A stretch of 64,000 nucleotides of DNA from Aquimarina macrocephali JAMB N27 (GTDB lineage: Bacteria; Bacteroidota; Bacteroidia; Flavobacteriales; Flavobacteriaceae): positions 1 to 64,000 of the forward strand of contig NZ_JACA01000012.1 of assembly GCF_000520995.1 (NCBI RefSeq), written 5' to 3'. Positions 60,005 through 64,000 of this stretch are shown one piece after another. The first letter of the stretch is position 1. Every line of letters begins with the position of its first letter. The position numbers and the translations under genes are program-made. The notes under the pieces are model-generated. The model was not told the origin of the DNA. It did not search any database and was given only the letters and a program-made list of their open reading frames with translations.

Positions 60005-63000
60005 ATGCATTCACAATTCGGTAGAGTAATTCTTATACTCCTTTTTGCTTTCTCAACTATTTTCACATCCAACGCTCAAACATATAATCAGGAACTTTAT
60101 GACGCTCTGGAGTATAGACTTATTGGACCGTTTCGTGGCGGTCGAAGTGCCGCAGTAACCGGAGTACCGGGAAAACCTAATCTATTTTATTTTGGAGCTA
60201 CCGGTGGTGGAGTTTGGAAAACTACAGACGGTGGACGTACCTGGAAAAATATCTCTGATGGCTTTTTTGGGGGATCAATAGGTGCTATTGCAATATCAAA
60301 AAGTGATCCTAATGTAATTTATGTTGGAGGCGGAGAAAAAACATTACGTGGTAATGTATCTTCGGGTTATGGTGTATGGAAAAGTGTAGATGCAGGTAAA
60401 ACTTGGGTGCAAGCTGGCCTTTCTAAAAGTAGGCATATCCCAAGAATAACCATTCATCCAACTAATCCTGATATTGTATACGCTGCAGCATTAGGGAATA
60501 TATATAAGTCTACTCAAGATCGGGGTGTATATAAAAGTATCGACGGGGGTAAAACCTGGAGCAAAGTGTTGTTTGCAAATGAGGATTCTGGAGCGGTAGA
60601 TTTAACTTTAGACCCTAATAATCCTCGAATTTTGTATGCCTCGACATGGAATGCAAGAAGAACACCTTATAGCCTTAGTTCTGGAGGAAATGGTTCTGCC
60701 CTTTGGAAAAGTACAGATAGTGGAAAAACATGGAATGAGATTTCAAAAAATAAAGGATTTGCTAAAGATACTTTAGGAATAATGGGAGTAACCGTTTCTC
60801 CTGTAAATAGTGAGCGAGTTTGGGCTATAGTAGAGAATAAAAAAAAAGGTGGAGTATATCGCAGTGATGATGGAGGTGATACCTGGAGCCAACTAAATAG
60901 CAGTAGAAGTTTGCGTCAACGGGCATGGTATTATAGTCGAATTTATGCTGACCCACAAGACATAGATGTTGTTTATGTCGTTAATGTATCCTATCATAAA
61001 AGTAAAGACGGAGGTAAAAACTTTAGCAGTTATCGTGCTCCACATGGAGATCACCATGATCTGTGGATTGCTCCAGAAAATCCGAAACGTATGGTAATTG
61101 GGGATGACGGAGGTGCACAAATCACCTATGATGGTGGTGAAACCTGGAGTACATATCATAATCAGCCCACTTCACAATTTTATAGAGTGACTACCGATAA
61201 TAGTTTTCCATATCGAATTTATGCTGCTCAACAGGATAATTCTACTATACGCATCAATCATAGAAGTACAGGATGGAGTATTTCTGAAGATGATTGGGAA
61301 AGTACTGCCGGAGGGGAATCAGCTCATATTGCTGTAGACCCTAAAGATAATGATATTGTTTACGGAGGAAGTTATGATGGCTTTCTTACCAGAGTAAATC
61401 ATAAAACAGAAACCGTACGTTCTATTAGCGTATGGCCAGACAATCCTATGGGACATGGAGCAGAGGATATGAAATATCGTTTTCAATGGAATTTCCCAAT
61501 ACTATTCTCCAAACATAATCCAAACAGATTATACACATTCTCTAATCGTGTTCATGTTACCGAAAATGAAGGACAAAGCTGGAAAGTGATCAGTCCTGAT
61601 TTAACCAGAAATGATCCTGATAAACAAAAATCTTCTGGAGGTCCTATCACACAGGATAATACATCCGTAGAATATTATTGTACCATTTTTGCCGCCGCAG
61701 AAAGCCCAGTCAAAGAAGGATTACTATGGGTAGGAAGTGATGACGGACTTGTGCATGTAAGTCAGGACGGAGGAAAGTCCTGGAATAATGTAACTCCTAA
61801 AGGAATGCCAGAATGGATGATGATCAATAGTATCGAACCCAGTGTTTTTGCAGAGGGCACTTGTTATATTGCCGGAACCAAGTATAAGTCTGGAGATTTT
61901 GCTCCATATCTCTACAAAACCACTGATTATGGTAAATCATGGACAAAAATTACGAATGGAATCAAAAACGAGCATTTTACTCGCGTTCTTCGTGAGGATC
62001 CTAAACAAAAAGGATTATTATATGCCGGTACCGAAACAGGTATGTATATCTCTTTTAATGATGGAGCTGCCTGGGAACCTTTGCAGTTAAATTTACCTAT
62101 TGTTCCTATAACCGATTTAACAATTAAGGACAACAATTTGATTGTTGCTACACAAGGAAGAAGCCTCTGGATAATTGATGATTTAACAGTCTTACATCAA
62201 TTAAACAATGCGATGAAAACTCAAAATCATATTTTATTTAAACCTAAGAATTCTTATCGTATGGGGGGAGGAAGCGTTAAAGGTTCTAAAACAAAAGGAA
62301 CTAATCATCCCGCCGGAGTCATGACTTATTTCTATCTCAAAGATTATGATGTAGCAAAAGACACTGTTTCTTTAACCTATTTTAATACTAAAAATGATAC
62401 CCTAAAATCATTTAGCACAAAAGCAAAAGAGAAAAAGGATCAATTGAAAATAGAGAAAAAAGGAGCTCAAATGTTTGCTTGGAATATGAGAGGAAAAGGA
62501 GCAGAAAAATTGGATGGCATGATCCTTTGGTGGGCAAATCTTAATGGTCCAAAAGCTGTGCCCGGTAATTATAAAATAAGTCTTGCAGTAAATGGAAAAG
62601 AGGTATCCAAACAACCTTTTACAATTGTAGCTGATCCAAGAACAGAAGCATCACCACAACAAATGCAATCACAATTTGATTTTATTACCAGTATTAATAA
62701 AACAGTCGACAGAGCGCATAAATCCATAAAGAAAATCAGAAAAATTAATGCTCAGCTTAAAGCATTTTCAACACAGTACAAAGACAACTCAGCAACTAAA
62801 GATCTAGTTAAAAAAGCTTCAGACTTGCAAAAACAATTTGGTGAAATCGAAAAGGCATTATACCAAACCAAGAATAAAAGCAACCAGGATCCTTTAAACT
62901 TCCCTATTAAACTTACTAATAAATTGGGGCATTTAAACTCTCTGGTAGGTATGGGAGATTTTGGTCCTACAGAACAAGATATTGCTGTCAAAAATGAACT

Positions 63001-63118
63001 TACTAAAAAAATCAATGATCAATTAGCAAATTTTGAGAAATTAATTACTGAAGAAATTAAACGTTTTAATACAGAGTTCAATACCTTGCAGCTTAATTAT
63101 CTTTTTGTAGAAAAATAA
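60005..63118 (+). CDS. Large secreted BNR/sortilin-type beta-propeller protein
   Basis: A 1037-residue protein with a signal peptide (about 1-24, ending SNAQ). Two consecutive multi-bladed propellers follow with many Asp-box/BNR motifs of the type S.DGGKTW (GVWKTTDGGRTWKNI, GVWKSVDAGKTWVQA, GVYKSIDGGKTWSKV, LWKSTDSGKTWNEI, GVYRSDDGGDTWSQL, LYKTTDYGKSWTKI). These cover about residues 30-725. A beta-sandwich region follows (about 730-880) and a helical C-terminal region (about 890-1037). The family is annotated as VPS10/sortilin-like or 'glycosyl hydrolase', but catalytic residues are not evident. There is no type IX sorting domain, so it is probably periplasmic. hemJ starts directly at its stop codon. 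Confidence 0.88.
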   Translation: MHSQFGRVILILLFAFSTIFTSNAQTYNQELYDALEYRLIGPFRGGRSAAVTGVPGKPNLFYFGATGGGVWKTTDGGRTWKNISDGFFGGSIGAIAISKSDPNVIYVGGGEKTLRGNVSSGYGVWKSVDAGKTWVQAGLSKSRHIPRITIHPTNPDIVYAAALGNIYKSTQDRGVYKSIDGGKTWSKVLFANEDSGAVDLTLDPNNPRILYASTWNARRTPYSLSSGGNGSALWKSTDSGKTWNEISKNKGFAKDTLGIMGVTVSPVNSERVWAIVENKKKGGVYRSDDGGDTWSQLNSSRSLRQRAWYYSRIYADPQDIDVVYVVNVSYHKSKDGGKNFSSYRAPHGDHHDLWIAPENPKRMVIGDDGGAQITYDGGETWSTYHNQPTSQFYRVTTDNSFPYRIYAAQQDNSTIRINHRSTGWSISEDDWESTAGGESAHIAVDPKDNDIVYGGSYDGFLTRVNHKTETVRSISVWPDNPMGHGAEDMKYRFQWNFPILFSKHNPNRLYTFSNRVHVTENEGQSWKVISPDLTRNDPDKQKSSGGPITQDNTSVEYYCTIFAAAESPVKEGLLWVGSDDGLVHVSQDGGKSWNNVTPKGMPEWMMINSIEPSVFAEGTCYIAGTKYKSGDFAPYLYKTTDYGKSWTKITNGIKNEHFTRVLREDPKQKGLLYAGTETGMYISFNDGAAWEPLQLNLPIVPITDLTIKDNNLIVATQGRSLWIIDDLTVLHQLNNAMKTQNHILFKPKNSYRMGGGSVKGSKTKGTNHPAGVMTYFYLKDYDVAKDTVSLTYFNTKNDTLKSFSTKAKEKKDQLKIEKKGAQMFAWNMRGKGAEKLDGMILWWANLNGPKAVPGNYKISLAVNGKEVSKQPFTIVADPRTEASPQQMQSQFDFITSINKTVDRAHKSIKKIRKINAQLKAFSTQYKDNSATKDLVKKASDLQKQFGEIEKALYQTKNKSNQDPLNFPIKLTNKLGHLNSLVGMGDFGPTEQDIAVKNELTKKINDQLANFEKLITEEIKRFNTEFNTLQLNYLFVEK

Positions 63119-63670
63119 ATGCTAGAATATTATAATTACATAAAATCCCTACACCTGATCTTTGTGATCACATGGTTTGCCGGATTATTTTATATTCCCC
63201 GGTTATTTATCTACCAAATAGAAGCTTCCCAAAAGCCTCTACCCGATCGAGATATATTAGGCCAGCAACTTAAATTAATGGCCAAACGCCTTTGGTTTAT
63301 TATTACCTGGCCTTCTGCTATATTAGCCACTTTATTTGCTATTTGGTTACTTGTTTTGATGCCGGGTTGGTTACAACAATCATGGATGCATGTTAAACTA
63401 GGATTTATAGTCTTACTTATCATATATCATCTAAAATGTCATCACATCTATAACCAACTTCAATGCGATATCATAAAGTGGTCTTCTGGCCAAATGCGAA
63501 TGTGGAATGAGGGTTCGACAATTATTCTTTTTTCGGTAATCTTCTTGGTCATCGTACGTGATGCAGTAAATTGGATTTATGGAGTTATAGGGATCATATC
63601 ACTAGCAATCATACTTATGATGGGAATTAAATTTTACAAAAGAATCAGAAACAAAAACCCTAATGCATAA
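63119..63670 (+). CDS. hemJ: HemJ-like protoporphyrinogen IX oxidase (CopD family membrane protein)
   Basis: A 183-residue inner-membrane protein with about five hydrophobic helices. The N-terminal helix YYNYIKSLHLIFVITWFAGLFYIPRLFIY (in two stretches) has the conserved His and WFAGLFYIPRLF of HemJ. The helix-3 region WMHVKLGFIVLLIIYH has the second His and Lys, and RMWNEGSTIILFSVIFLV is close to the family consensus. HemJ converts protoporphyrinogen IX to protoporphyrin IX with a heme b cofactor, the step between HemF and HemH, and no hemG or hemY gene is seen here. The ATG follows the propeller gene's stop codon without a gap. The 20-30 extra residues are at the charged C-terminus. Confidence 0.85.
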   Translation: MLEYYNYIKSLHLIFVITWFAGLFYIPRLFIYQIEASQKPLPDRDILGQQLKLMAKRLWFIITWPSAILATLFAIWLLVLMPGWLQQSWMHVKLGFIVLLIIYHLKCHHIYNQLQCDIIKWSSGQMRMWNEGSTIILFSVIFLVIVRDAVNWIYGVIGIISLAIILMMGIKFYKRIRNKNPNA

Positions 63671-63675
63671 TATCA

Positions 63676-64000
63676 TTGAGTTTTCTTACAAAAACATATC
63701 AAACCAAATTAGGGAAGTCTCTTTTAATTAGAGAGGCAACTCTGGCAGATGCTAAGCAATTATTAGCATTAAAACTGGAATATCTTAAAGACACCAACAC
63801 CATTCCTTTATTTGATTATGAATACTCTAATACTATAAAAGAAGAAGGAGAACTTATTCAAAACCTTCATCAACAGCCCAATAGTCTATTATTGGTTGCC
63901 GAAAGTGAAGGAGATATTATAGGAAACATTGACCTTACTGGTAGTTGGCGTAAAAAGATGCAACATACAGCCATGATAGGAATGGGGATTCATACCAAAT
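63676..64000 (+). CDS. GNAT family N-acetyltransferase (3' partial)
   Basis: The frame opens five bases after the hemJ stop and runs off the right edge. It has no early ATG. TTG at 63676-63678 is the best start, giving LSFLTKTYQTKLG and then LLIREATLADAKQLLALK. The later segment SLLLVAESEGDIIGNIDLTG is the central beta hairpin of GNAT enzymes, and AMIGMGIHTK leads into the acetyl-CoA binding region. These enzymes transfer acetyl groups from acetyl-CoA to amines. The substrate cannot be told. Tight spacing to hemJ suggests cotranscription. Confidence 0.8.
   Translation, partial: MSFLTKTYQTKLGKSLLIREATLADAKQLLALKLEYLKDTNTIPLFDYEYSNTIKEEGELIQNLHQQPNSLLLVAESEGDIIGNIDLTGSWRKKMQHTAMIGMGIHTK

Overview
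The window is low-GC DNA from a member of the Bacteroidota, almost certainly a marine Flavobacteriaceae. Aquimarina or a close relative is my guess, but the genus is not provable from this sequence alone. The evidence is a type IX secretion C-terminal sorting domain, GEVEDY and head-GIN domain proteins, TAnnTTTG-type -7 promoter boxes, A-rich rather than Shine-Dalgarno leaders, and the mix of gene families. I see no tRNA, rRNA, insertion sequence, prophage or CRISPR array.

Layout. 1-7660 holds the tail of a secreted T9SS protein and a run of minus-strand housekeeping genes: a 3'-5' exonuclease, a serine hydrolase, an O6-methylguanine-DNA methyltransferase, a DUF21/CBS membrane protein, DinB-like and cytochrome c proteins, a TerB-like protein and hemB. 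7962-14456 (+) holds an ABC ATPase, an unusual permease fused to an M1 aminopeptidase, and a carboxypeptidase-regulatory-like secreted protein. Three hairpins lie between the last two. 14778-41894 (-) is the most striking region. A TolC, HlyD and MacB-type ATPase set, plus a head-GIN protein, is followed by nine consecutive paralogous ~800-residue MacB/FtsX-type permeases, then a second and partly degenerate ATPase. Facing it at 42109-44828 (+) are an NtrC-type sigma-54 activator and its histidine kinase. The divergent intergenic region has a sigma-54-like promoter and a perfect 12-bp inverted repeat at enhancer distance, which suggests this pair controls the array.

44840-46876 holds two small lipoproteins and a bestrophin-like membrane protein. 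46895-55744 is a heme biosynthesis region: hemA-hemC-hemD-hemE, a DUF6973-like gene, an EI24 membrane protein and hemF on the minus strand, with a PchR-like AraC regulator and hemH on the plus strand. With hemB (6686-7660) and a HemJ-like protein (63119-63670), every step from glutamyl-tRNA to heme is present in the window except hemL. 55744-64000 holds a MATE exporter, a lumazine-binding-like protein, a PQQ-type sugar dehydrogenase, a membrane AraC regulator, a large BNR/sortilin-type beta-propeller protein, hemJ and the start of a GNAT acetyltransferase.

The best candidate for a poorly described system is the nine-permease array with its shared efflux parts and dedicated sigma-54 two-component control. 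Two genes are absent from simple ATG/GTG open-reading-frame scans: a 59-residue protein at 54327-54506 and the TTG-started GNAT gene at 63676.
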